Shown here one piece after another: positions 15,281 to 22,434 of a stretch of DNA of 36,566 bases. How positions within the stretch are numbered: position 1 is the stretch's first letter; each line of letters starts with the position of its first letter. The position numbers and the translations under genes are program-made. This DNA is from an uncultured Coriobacteriaceae bacterium (GTDB lineage: Bacteria; Actinomycetota; Coriobacteriia; Coriobacteriales; Coriobacteriaceae), in the NCBI GenBank assembly GCA_944322175.1, contig CALUOB010000156.1, positions 1 to 36,566 of the forward strand. The letters are read 5' to 3'. A model generated the notes under the pieces. The model saw only the letters and a list, made by a program, of their open reading frames with translations. It did no database searches and was not told where the DNA came from.

Positions 15281-15907
15281 CTAGCACATCTCGAGCACGT
15301 CCGACAGATGCTCGATCACCACGTCGGCCCCACTCTGATCGAGCGCCACACCCGGGCGCGGCTTGAGCGCGAGCACGCACGCGCCCGACCGCTTGCCCGC
15401 CTCGATGCCGAGCGGCGAGTCCTCCACCACGAGGCACTCGTCCGGCTGTACACCGAGTGCCCGCATAGCCCGCAGGTAGATCTCGGGGTCGGGCTTGAAG
15501 GCGTGGCACTCGTGCCCGCTGATGGTAAAGTCCAAAAACGCGCCCAGGTCGGCCACGTCAACGAGCTCGGCGATAAGCTCCACGTACGAGGAGCTCGCGA
15601 TGGCGCACTTCACGCCGCGCCGGTGAAGCTCCTGCATCACGGGGCGCGCCTCGGGGTTGAGAAGCTCCGCGTACGGCACCGGGTGGCTCTTCTGGTACGC
15701 GGCGTAGCCCAGGCGCAGCCGCTCGCGGCGCTCGGGCTCAAACGGCACGAAGTACTCCCAGATGGCCTTCTCGTTTGACCCCGAGAGATCGGGGATCTCG
15801 TCGAACACGAACCCCTGCGTCTCGAGGTAGGCCACGCGGCGCCGGTTGTAGAACCACTCGGTGTCCACGAGCACGCCGTCCATATCAAAGAGAACCGCCT
15901 TGATCAT
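15281..15907 (-). CDS. HAD-superfamily phosphatase, beta-phosphoglucomutase-like
   Basis: The 208-residue protein shows FDMDGVLVDTE (Asp8 nucleophile, Asp10), a C1 helical cap, ASSS in CAIASSSYVELI, Lys in AFKPDPEIYL and VVEDSPLGI. It should dephosphorylate or isomerise a small sugar phosphate. It lies downstream of the deglycase gene but after a terminator, so it may be partly uncoupled from the PTS operon. Its position suggests a role in handling a sugar phosphate of that pathway, which is inference. The start at 15907 follows GGAAGGAG. Confidence 0.85.
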   Translation of the reverse strand: MIKAVLFDMDGVLVDTEWFYNRRRVAYLETQGFVFDEIPDLSGSNEKAIWEYFVPFEPERRERLRLGYAAYQKSHPVPYAELLNPEARPVMQELHRRGVKCAIASSSYVELIAELVDVADLGAFLDFTISGHECHAFKPDPEIYLRAMRALGVQPDECLVVEDSPLGIEAGKRSGACVLALKPRPGVALDQSGADVVIEHLSDVLEMC

Positions 15908-15950
15908 GAGCTTCTCCTTCCGCCGGCCCTTCTCGCCTAGCCAGCCAAAC

Positions 15951-15981
15951 AAAAAAGGGGCAGACCCGCTGAGCCCGCCCC
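15951..15981 (-). terminator. Terminator after the first deglycase gene
   Basis: On the minus strand GGGGC ... GCCCC brackets an inner GCTC-AGC stem and runs into TTTTTT, 50 bases past the deglycase stop. Confidence 0.65.
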
Positions 15982-16029
15982 TCCGCACGCATCTCCGAGC
16001 AGCGCGCCTCGGCGCTGCGGGCCCACCCC

Positions 16030-17013
16030 TTAGTAGGTGAGCTTCCACATGTAGCGACGCTTGGTCAGCGGGTGCTGGCGGGCGTCGGCCAGATGCTCGG
16101 CGAAGACGCGCATAACGGCGGTGTGGACGATGGGGTTGAAGTAGGTGGCAACGCTTGCGGGCACGCAGCCGGACAGGCCGAAGTCCTTGGCGTCGATCAC
16201 CAGGTAGCGGGCGTCAAAGCGCTGCAGGAAGGTGAGGGCGCGGGCGTCCATCTTGCGGGTGGCGCCGTCGGCCATGAACAGCACGAAGTTGTGCTTGTCG
16301 TCCGTGAGCTCGAAGGGGCCGTGGAAGAACTCGCCGGAGTTGAAGTTGCCGGAGTTGATCCACTGCATCTCCATCATGAGGAACATGGAGGTGGAGTAGG
16401 CGACCTTCTCGCTCGCGCCGGAAGCCAGGAAGTGGATGCAGTCGTCGTCCTTGTGCTCCTGAGCCCACTCCTCGGCAACCTTGCCCACGGACTGAGCGGC
16501 CTTCTCGGCGCACTCAAAGACGTTGGCGAAGCCCTGAACCATCTCGTCGTAGTGGTCGTAGCCCTCGACCTGCTGGAGGATCTCGAGCGCCACGGCAATG
16601 GCGTAGCCCATCTTCTCGGTCTTGGCGGCGTAGTTGGCCTCGAAGCCGTGCACGATGGCGTGGTCAACGCCCTCGGTGAGCGGCGAGCCGGCGGCATGGG
16701 TAATGGCAACGACCGGAGCGCCCGCTGCCTTGGCGACCTTGTTGGCCTCGACCGTCTCGGGGGTGGTGCCGCCGAGCGAGCAGGTGATCACGAAGGTGTT
16801 GGGGCCGAGCCACGCCGGAGTGTCGTAGTTGAACTCGTTGGCGGTGAAGATCTGAACGTTGAACGTCTTAGTGTTGTTGGCAAGGAAGTACTTGGCCGGG
16901 TACAGCTCCGACATCGAGGCGCCGCAGCCCACGAAGGCGACGGAGTCGATCTCGTGGTTAGAGAGCACGTCGGCAACGATCTCACGGGGCTTGCTCAGGT
17001 CGATCTCGTACAT
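16030..17013 (-). CDS. SIS-domain deglycase, FrlB/GfrF-like (sugar-amine 6-phosphate)
   Basis: The 327-residue protein has two SIS domains. Visible parts are VAFVGCGASMSELYPAKYFL, ITCSLGGTTPETVEANKVAKAAGAPVVAIT (phosphosugar-binding Ser/Thr loop), NSGEFFHGPFE and a C-terminal RRYMWKLTY. The order and the GEFFHGPFE and YMWK motifs match FrlB/GfrE/GfrF deglycases, which split fructoselysine- or glucoselysine-6-phosphate into a hexose 6-phosphate and lysine; GlmS-type isomerases and AgaS are more distant. The start at 17013 follows GGGAGGA. It is last in the PTS operon, 254 bp after IID, with hairpins between. A second paralogue sits at 20446. Which substrate each takes is not decided by sequence. 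Confidence 0.82.
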   Translation of the reverse strand: MYEIDLSKPREIVADVLSNHEIDSVAFVGCGASMSELYPAKYFLANNTKTFNVQIFTANEFNYDTPAWLGPNTFVITCSLGGTTPETVEANKVAKAAGAPVVAITHAAGSPLTEGVDHAIVHGFEANYAAKTEKMGYAIAVALEILQQVEGYDHYDEMVQGFANVFECAEKAAQSVGKVAEEWAQEHKDDDCIHFLASGASEKVAYSTSMFLMMEMQWINSGNFNSGEFFHGPFELTDDKHNFVLFMADGATRKMDARALTFLQRFDARYLVIDAKDFGLSGCVPASVATYFNPIVHTAVMRVFAEHLADARQHPLTKRRYMWKLTY

Positions 17014-17075
17014 TGAAGATTCCTCCCTATTGGAATATCTGCAAGCGCGGTATGCGCTCGGCAGCCAGTTGCGGC

Positions 17076-17114
17076 GGGCGCGGGTCTGCGCCCGTTTGGC
17101 GGCGCAGCGCCGCC
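17076..17114. repeat. Two GC hairpins between PTS IID and the deglycase
   Basis: GGGCGC-gggtct-GCGCCC (17076-17093) and the near-perfect palindrome GGCGGCGC-A-GCGCCGCC (17098-17114) lie side by side in a 254-bp gap inside the operon. They may protect or end part of the PTS message and so lower deglycase expression relative to PTS. Confidence 0.5.
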
Positions 17115-17267
17115 GGTGGATAAGCGCGCGGCAAGAGTCGAGTCGCCACCGGGTACCGCGCGCCCAGTGGGTAGGCGCCCCGCCGGGTACGGCGGTTGGC
17201 GGAGCGCCTGGGAGAAAGGCAGGTCTCGGCGGGCGGCGCTGTCGCTCCGCGAGGCTCGGCGCAGGCC

Positions 17268-18104
17268 TTAGGCCAGGATGCCGAGCGAGCTCAGGATGAT
17301 GCCGCCCACGATGCAGATCACGAGCAGCCAGCCGGTCTTGACGCCCTTCTTGATGAGCGCGTACATGGCACCGGTGAGCGCGAGCGGGATCATCTGCGGC
17401 ATGATGGAGTCGAGGATGTCCTGGATCACCAGCGTGCCGTCGGAGAAGGTCGCCGGGGTGGTGGCGCCGATGAGGGTGGCTACCATGCCGCCCACGGCCA
17501 TGAGGCCCACGATGCCGCAGACGTACATGACCTTGTCCATCATGTTGCCGCTCTGCAGCTTCTGCAGGTAGGCGTTGCCGCCCTCGTAGCCGAGCTTGGC
17601 CGCGAACCAGGTGATGAGCACGCTCGGGATGATCGAGATGACCATGGCGAGCACCGGGCCGAGCAGGCTGCCCTGCTGGGCGAGGCTCACGCCGAGGCCG
17701 AAGGCGATGACGCGGATCGTGCCCTGGAAGAACGAGTCGCCGATGCCCGAGAGCGGGCCCATGAGCGAGGTCTTCATGGCGTTGATCGAGTCGGGGTTGA
17801 GGCTCGCGGTGTTCTCGGCGTACTGCTCCTCCATGGAGGCCGAGAGACCGAGGACGAAGGCGCTCGTCTGCGGAGTGCAGTTGTAGAACGCCATGTGGCG
17901 ACGGTACGCTTCCTTCTTCTTCTCGAGCTGCTCGGGGTCGTTCTCGTTGGGATAGCAGCGGTCGAGGGTGGGCACGAGACCGTAGAGGAAGCCCATGTTC
18001 ATCTGGCGTTCGTAGTTCCACGAGTCCTGGATGGCCCAGGAGCGCCAGAAGAACTGCCAGATCTTCTTGTTCTTGGATACGCTCTGGATCTTGTTCTCAG
18101 CCAT
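17268..18104 (-). CDS. PTS system mannose-family IID component
   Basis: The 278-residue protein is the IID subunit of a mannose/fructose/sorbose-type (ManZ) PTS. It starts with cytosolic WQFFWRSWAIQDSWNYERQMNMGFLYGLVP, then YNCTPQTSAFVLGLSASMEEQ, MKTSLMGPLSGIGDSFFQGTIRVIAFGLG and a C-terminal membrane anchor ending LLVICIVGGIILSSLGIL. With IIC it forms the membrane permease that phosphorylates the sugar during uptake using the IIB phospho-His. The start at 18104 follows AGGGAGGAG, 13 bp after IIC. Confidence 0.95.
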   Translation of the reverse strand: MAENKIQSVSKNKKIWQFFWRSWAIQDSWNYERQMNMGFLYGLVPTLDRCYPNENDPEQLEKKKEAYRRHMAFYNCTPQTSAFVLGLSASMEEQYAENTASLNPDSINAMKTSLMGPLSGIGDSFFQGTIRVIAFGLGVSLAQQGSLLGPVLAMVISIIPSVLITWFAAKLGYEGGNAYLQKLQSGNMMDKVMYVCGIVGLMAVGGMVATLIGATTPATFSDGTLVIQDILDSIMPQMIPLALTGAMYALIKKGVKTGWLLVICIVGGIILSSLGILA

Positions 18105-18117
18105 GTTCTTCTCCTCC

Positions 18118-18933
18118 CTAGTCTTCGTCGTCATCTTCGAGCGGGTCGTAGTCGGGGTCGGCGCCACCGGCGGAAGCCATTGCCGCACCGGAGCCGTCGC
18201 CGTACTTGAGGCTCATGAGGATGAGCGCGAGGACGACGGCGAAGATCGAGACGGCCGTAACCGAGAGTCCGAGGTAGGAGGCAAGCGCGAAGCCCAGGAT
18301 GAGGAACACGGTCATGCCCTTGTTGATCATCATGGTGAGCAGGAGCGCCAAGCCGTAGGCGGTGAGGATCTTGCTCGCAACGTTGAGGCCGTTGGTGACC
18401 CAGTCGGGGATCATGTTGACGACCGCCTGGACCACGTCGGTGCCCACGTACACGGCAACGAAGATGGGCAGGAAGTACATAAGCGAGTAGAGCACGGTGC
18501 CCCACACGATGTGCATGCGGTAGGCCACCTTGAAGTTGCCCTTCTCGATGGCGTCGTCGGCGAGGTGACCGAGGAAGACGATGATCGAGCGGAACACGAT
18601 GCCGAGGAGCTGGCCCAGAACCGCGACCGGGATGGCGATCGTCATGGCCGTCTCGGCGCTGGCGCCGGTGAGGCAGGCGAAGGCCGCGGCCACGATGCCG
18701 CCGAGGACCATGTCGGGCGGAACGGCGGCGCCGACCTGCACGAGGCCCATGCTGACGAGCTCGGTGGCGGCGCCGACGGCGAGACCGGTCTGAACGTCGC
18801 CGAGCACCAGGCCCACGAGCGTGGCGCCGATGAGCGGCTGCTCAAAGTTCAGGCGGCCGAGCAGGCGCGAGTCGAGCATGCAGAACACGCCGACCAGGCC
18901 GACGAGAACCGCACTGAGAAGCGTTGATTCCAT
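18118..18933 (-). CDS. PTS system mannose-family IIC component
   Basis: This 271-residue integral membrane protein (ManY type) has hallmark segments LVGLVGVFCMLDSRLLGRLNFEQPLIGATLVGLVLGDVQTGLAVGAATEL and AVPPDMVLGGIVAAAFACLTGAS, with about seven spans. The C-terminus ends in an acidic tail (DPDYDPLEDDDED), which is unusual and may be a contact site for IIB. It carries the sugar across the membrane with IID. AAAGGGG precedes the start at 18933, 60 bp after IIAB. Confidence 0.95.
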   Translation of the reverse strand: MESTLLSAVLVGLVGVFCMLDSRLLGRLNFEQPLIGATLVGLVLGDVQTGLAVGAATELVSMGLVQVGAAVPPDMVLGGIVAAAFACLTGASAETAMTIAIPVAVLGQLLGIVFRSIIVFLGHLADDAIEKGNFKVAYRMHIVWGTVLYSLMYFLPIFVAVYVGTDVVQAVVNMIPDWVTNGLNVASKILTAYGLALLLTMMINKGMTVFLILGFALASYLGLSVTAVSIFAVVLALILMSLKYGDGSGAAMASAGGADPDYDPLEDDDED

Positions 18934-18993
18934 AGCTTCCCCTTTCTCATGGTGAGTACGCTTCTGAACCCCTTGCGGGGATTGCTGCCGAAG

Positions 18994-19926
18994 TTAGAAC
19001 GAGCTGATGTCGGTGCGCGCCTGGGTGGGCGTCTGCTGCTCGTAGATCTTGACGCCGAGGTCGAGGAGCTTCTGCGCGTCGGCGCGCTCGGAGGCGTCGA
19101 GGAACACTGAGCTGTCCTTGCCGCCCACAGCCACCGCGCCGTCATGGTTGGCCGCCGCGCCGAAGTTGACCTCGGGGAACTTGTAGGACTGGCAGAACTC
19201 AAGCAGCTCGTGCACGTTGCCGAAGATGAACATGACGTTCTCGCCCAGGGTGTTGAGCTTCTTCATCTTCTTGAGCGCGCGCTCTACCGTGAAGACGTTC
19301 AGACGCACGCCCGCGGGCTTGGCGAGCTTGAGGGCGCCCTGCTTGACCTCGTCGTTGGCAGCGGCGTTGTCGACCACGATGATGCGCTGCGCGCCCACGG
19401 CGTTGGTCCACGAGAAGACGACCTGGCCGTGCAGCAGGCGGTAATCGAGACGCACGAGCACGATGTTGGCAGGACCGCGGTTAGGCGTGGAGCAGCGAGC
19501 GCGCTTGGGCGCGGACTTCTCGGCCTCGGCCGGGTCCTCCTCGGCAACGCCCACGTTGACCATGCCGGCACGGGCCTCGCGGATGAGCGCCGCGAGATCG
19601 GCGCCCTTCACGGGCTCGGGCGCGATGGCGAGGCTCAGGATGAGGGGCATGTTCATGCCGCTGATGACCGTGAGGCGCTCGTCCTCGTGCATGAGCTCCA
19701 CCATGGAGTTGTTAACGGAGCTGCCGAGCATATCGGTGCAGATGTACACCGTGTCCTCGGGAGCGAAGGTGGCGATGATGCGCTTCACGTCCTCGGTGAT
19801 GGGCTCTTTGTCGTCGCGCGCAAGCGAGACCACGTGCACGTTCGGCACGTCGCCGAGCACCATCGAGAGCGTGTCGCGGGCACCTGCCGCCAACCCGCCG
19901 TGCGATGCCAGAATAAGCTGGTTCAT
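18994..19926 (-). CDS. PTS system mannose-family fused IIAB component
   Basis: The 310-residue protein joins two phosphotransfer domains. IIA (residues 1-127) has LILASHGGLAAG with phospho-His9 and ICTDMLGSSVNNSM. A linker (128-150, acidic then basic) leads to IIB (152-310) with IVLVRLDYRLLHGQVVFSWT, phospho-His166. Phosphate passes from HPr to IIA to IIB and then to the sugar carried by IIC/IID. ManX-type fusions are common in mannose PTS, while the Salmonella gfr system uses separate proteins. It is the first gene of the operon; GAAAGGAG precedes the start at 19926. The promoter at 19955-19985 carries the shared ATTATAGATGT element and a GTCTAGAC palindrome. Confidence 0.94.
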   Translation of the reverse strand: MNQLILASHGGLAAGARDTLSMVLGDVPNVHVVSLARDDKEPITEDVKRIIATFAPEDTVYICTDMLGSSVNNSMVELMHEDERLTVISGMNMPLILSLAIAPEPVKGADLAALIREARAGMVNVGVAEEDPAEAEKSAPKRARCSTPNRGPANIVLVRLDYRLLHGQVVFSWTNAVGAQRIIVVDNAAANDEVKQGALKLAKPAGVRLNVFTVERALKKMKKLNTLGENVMFIFGNVHELLEFCQSYKFPEVNFGAAANHDGAVAVGGKDSSVFLDASERADAQKLLDLGVKIYEQQTPTQARTDISSF

Positions 19927-19954
19927 AGCACTCCTTTCGTAAGTCGTTATGGTC

Positions 19955-20005
19955 ATTATAGATGTTTGATACGTGTTGTCTAGACGTACTGTATAACCGG
20001 TTATA
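19955..20005 (-). promoter_or_regulatory. PTS operon promoter with three operator-like elements
   Basis: Minus-strand TAGACA (19977-19982), 16-bp spacer, TATAAT (19955-19960). ATTATAGATGT (19955-19965) matches the GntR promoter at 15091. The palindrome GTCTAGAC (19978-19985), typical of HutC-group GntR operators, overlaps the -35. Just upstream is the perfect 14-bp palindrome TATAACCGGTTATA (19992-20005). Repression by one GntR and control by a second factor are plausible. Confidence 0.65.
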
Positions 20006-20177
20006 TTTGTTGTTTTCTTGCCGTTTGCCGGGAGATACCGACCGTTCACCGCCGCGTCCGGCGGTTGAGGTGGGCTGTAGACAGGCACGACCCGGCAGGT
20101 AGTAATTCTCGGGCGCTCATCGGTTGGCAGAGAGTTTCTCCGCCAGCGGGGCCTCGTAACTCGCAGAGCCTGCCGAG

Positions 20178-20256
20178 GCGCTTCTCGAATGCCAACAGAT
20201 CTTCGGTCGCCAGCGCTTCTTGGCTGCCCGTGCTTCTCGACTGACTGTGCTTCTCG
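20178..20256. repeat. Four direct copies of GYGCTTCTYG at 35-, 17- and 17-bp steps
   Basis: Copies start at 20178, 20213, 20230 and 20247 and share flanks such as RMTGCC. A loose inverted relative (GTTGGCA-GAGAG) lies near 20123-20134. With the array at 20276 it occupies most of the 519-bp gene-free gap between the second deglycase and the PTS genes. Confidence 0.5.
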
Positions 20257-20275
20257 GCTGCCGCCGGCGATGTTC

Positions 20276-20371
20276 TACGCAGGCATTAACGCTTTACGCA
20301 GGCAATAACGCTTACAAGCCAAAAACGCGCCACAAGCGTTAGCCGCTGCGCAAAGCGCTAGCCGATGTGTA
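20276..20371. repeat. 19-bp-period array: two direct and two inverted copies
   Basis: TACGCAGGCATTAACGCTT (20276-20294) and TACGCAGGCAATAACGCTT (20295-20313) are head-to-tail. After a 20-nt centre come inverted copies AAGCGTTAGCCGCTGCGCA (20334-20352) and AAGCGCTAGCCGATGTGTA (20353-20371). Period and layout equal the array at 6646-6777, while the sequence shares only the RCGCAG and CGCT edges. Confidence 0.75.
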
Positions 20372-20445
20372 GAACACGAGCCGCGAAAGCCGCCGCCTGC
20401 GGGAGCCATCGCCCGCGAGAGCCGCCGCCCGCCGGCGACGCCGCG

Positions 20446-21438
20446 CTAGTAGGCGACCTTCCACATGTAGCGGCGGGTCATATAGTCCTTGTGCGTGACT
20501 TTGGACAGCGCGCGCATGTACACGTTGTTGAGGATGGGCGAGAAGATCAGGTGGTTCATGTACTCGGCAACCGCCGGCGGGAAATCCTCCACGCCGATCT
20601 CCTTGGCGTCGAGGCGGTAAACGCGGTCGCCGCCGTAGGTGTTGAGGAAGGTCGTGGCGCGGTCGTCGGCGGGGCGGCAGCGACCGGCGCTCACGAGCTG
20701 GAATACCGAGGCACGCTTGTCGAGCGTCTCGAAAGGACCGTGGAAGAAGTCGCAGCTGTTGGTGGTCACCGCGTCGATCTGGAGCATCTCCTGGATGTTG
20801 CAGATGGCAAAGACGTAGGCGGCACCGAAGCACGGACCGCTCGCCATGACGTTGACGGTGGAGCGGTCGGCGTTCTGCTCGGCCCAGGCAGCGGCGAGCG
20901 GCTGGCAGTAGTCAAAGGCCTTGCGGTACACGGGATCAACGAGGTCAAAGGCGGCCATGGCTTCGTCGTGCGCCGCGTAGCCCTCGGTCTGATCGAGAAG
21001 CTCCATGGCGATCATGGTCACCACGGCGGAGTTGGTGCGGCCCATGTTGCTCTCGTCGACGGCGAGGCTCATGTAGCGCACCTGGTAGTCGCACGCCTCG
21101 GTCAGGCCCGACTCGTCAACGTACACGGCGATGGTGGCGGCACCGTGCTCCTTGGCAACGCGCGCGGCTTCGATGGTCTCAGGGGTGCCGCGCATGCTCA
21201 CGGCAACGGCGAGCGTGGTGGGGCCCACGTAGGCGGGGGTTGCGAAGACAAACTCGTTGCTCGTCACCATATGCGACGCAACGCTGCGCGCCTCGTGCTC
21301 CATGAAGTACTGGGCGGGGTAGTTGCCGCCGTTGGATCCGCCGGCGCCGATCCACACGACGTCGGTGATACCGCCGCAGTCCTTCTTGTCCGCCAGGATG
21401 CGCGCGATGATGTCTTTAACTTGTTCCTGCGTGGTCAT
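20446..21438 (-). CDS. SIS-domain deglycase, second FrlB/GfrE-like paralogue
   Basis: The 330-residue protein shares its plan with the deglycase at 16030: VVWIGAGGSNGGNYPAQYFM, VAVSMRGTPETIEAARVAKEHGA, DFFHGPFETLDKRA and a C-terminal RRYMWKVAY. It is likely to deglycate another sugar-amine 6-phosphate. Two deglycases with one mannose-type PTS is the arrangement of gfr in Salmonella, where one acts on fructoselysine- and one on glucoselysine-6-phosphate. The start at 21438 follows AGGAAAGGG. It has its own upstream region with direct repeats and faces a GntR gene, so it is controlled apart from the PTS operon, whose promoter lies 440 bp downstream of its stop. Confidence 0.82.
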   Translation of the reverse strand: MTTQEQVKDIIARILADKKDCGGITDVVWIGAGGSNGGNYPAQYFMEHEARSVASHMVTSNEFVFATPAYVGPTTLAVAVSMRGTPETIEAARVAKEHGAATIAVYVDESGLTEACDYQVRYMSLAVDESNMGRTNSAVVTMIAMELLDQTEGYAAHDEAMAAFDLVDPVYRKAFDYCQPLAAAWAEQNADRSTVNVMASGPCFGAAYVFAICNIQEMLQIDAVTTNSCDFFHGPFETLDKRASVFQLVSAGRCRPADDRATTFLNTYGGDRVYRLDAKEIGVEDFPPAVAEYMNHLIFSPILNNVYMRALSKVTHKDYMTRRYMWKVAY

Positions 21439-21475
21439 CTTGTCCCAGCCCTTTCCTGTGGTTGTGACCTTTACT

Positions 21476-21506
21476 GGATACAAGTATGGTATAGGTTAGA
21501 TACAAG
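21476..21506 (-). promoter_or_regulatory. Direct repeats before the second deglycase
   Basis: GGATACAAG (21476-21484) and AGATACAAG (21498-21506) are 22 bp apart, about two helical turns, with a GTATGGTATAGG stretch between them. They lie 38-68 bases upstream of the start, where a regulator of this gene would bind. The exact promoter hexamers are unclear. Confidence 0.5.
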
Positions 21507-21610
21507 CTTTTGAACAGGCATGCAACTGTGAGCGGCAGTGCTTCCCGGCGAACGGCAATTCCATGCCTTTTGGCAGGCAGAGCACCGCCGATGTGCTCTA
21601 TACGCATACG

Positions 21611-21646
21611 AGTTGGTACACTTCTTGTGACAAGATACGTACAACT
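21611..21646. promoter_or_regulatory. Imperfect palindrome centred on TCTTGTGACAAGA, upstream of the GntR gene
   Basis: TCTTGT-G-ACAAGA (21623-21635) is a perfect odd-centred palindrome. It is flanked by AGTTGGTAC and GTACAACT, extending the symmetry with one gap. It lies 45-80 bases upstream of the GntR start, so autoregulation is likely. Confidence 0.55.
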
Positions 21647-21690
21647 GGGCCACGACATGCACCCTGTCCCATACCGATACCGAGGAACCC

Positions 21691-22413
21691 ATGCAGATCC
21701 GCGACGCCCCATCCGAGCCCCTCTATTCCGAACTTGCCGACACGCTGCGCAACGCCATCGCCGCCGGAACCTACGCGGCCGGCTCAAAGCTCCCCTCTGA
21801 GGCGGAGCTGCAGGCCGACACGGGCCTCAGTCGCTCGACGGTGCGCAAAGCGCTTGAGCTTCTCGTAAAAGAAGGACTCGTGGTAAAGGAGCGCGGGCGC
21901 GGCGCCTTTGTGGCGAGCACACCGCAGGCGCCCACCATCGGCCTCACCTTTGCGAGCTTCACCGCCCAGGCGGAGCGACGCGGCCAGTCGGTGCGCACCC
22001 GCACGGTCGACGCCAAGCGCGCGCTGCCCCCGCAGGCGGTCGCCGAGTTTCTCAACCTGCAATCGGGCACCGAGGCGGTCGAGATCGTGCGCCTGCGCTA
22101 CCTCGACGAGAAGCCGCTGTGCATCGAGTCGTCGTACTTCTCGCCGGCGTTTGAGGCCCTCATTGACGAGAACCTCGACCGGTCGCTCTACGAGGTGCTG
22201 CGCGAGCGCTTTGGCAAGCTGCCCGCGCGCGGCCATAAGACGTTCGAGATCTGCTTTGCCCGCCAGAACGAGGCGTTTTTGCTCGATGTTCCGCGCGAGA
22301 CCCCGCTTATGCTCATCACCGACTTTGTGTACGACACCGACGGCGCGCCGCTGCATGTTTCCAAGCGCGTGGTGCGCACCGACGAGGTCAAGTACGTGGA
22401 GCTCATTGGGTAG
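21691..22413 (+). CDS. GntR/HutC-family transcription regulator
   Basis: The 240-residue protein has a winged HTH (PLYSELADTLRNAIAAGTYAAGSKLPSEAELQADTGLSRSTVRKALELLVKEGLVVKERGRGAFV) and a UTRA effector domain (IGLTFASFTAQAERRGQ ... TPLMLITDFVYDTDGAPLHVSKRVVRTDEVKYV). It is divergent from the second deglycase, with a 252-bp shared upstream region carrying repeats and a palindrome, so it probably represses that gene in response to a sugar-amine phosphate. The start at 21691 follows GAGGAA. Its stop is 21 bp from the stop of the convergent EamA gene, and no terminator is seen between them. Confidence 0.92.
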   Translation: MQIRDAPSEPLYSELADTLRNAIAAGTYAAGSKLPSEAELQADTGLSRSTVRKALELLVKEGLVVKERGRGAFVASTPQAPTIGLTFASFTAQAERRGQSVRTRTVDAKRALPPQAVAEFLNLQSGTEAVEIVRLRYLDEKPLCIESSYFSPAFEALIDENLDRSLYEVLRERFGKLPARGHKTFEICFARQNEAFLLDVPRETPLMLITDFVYDTDGAPLHVSKRVVRTDEVKYVELIG

Positions 22414-22434
22414 ACGCCGGCGCGCGCACGCCCG

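Noticed and set aside
17014-18021. N-terminal extension of the first deglycase to 663 residues
   Set aside because: The extra 336 codons run through PTS IID in another frame and have no family content. The start at 17013 has a strong ribosome site and fits FrlB length.
16030-21438. AgaS-type amino-sugar deaminase/isomerase for the SIS proteins
   Set aside because: Motifs GEFFHGPFE or DFFHGPFE and C-terminal RRYMWK fit FrlB/Gfr deglycases better, and no N-acetylgalactosamine pathway gene (agaA, agaY) is near. Not fully excluded without a phylogeny.
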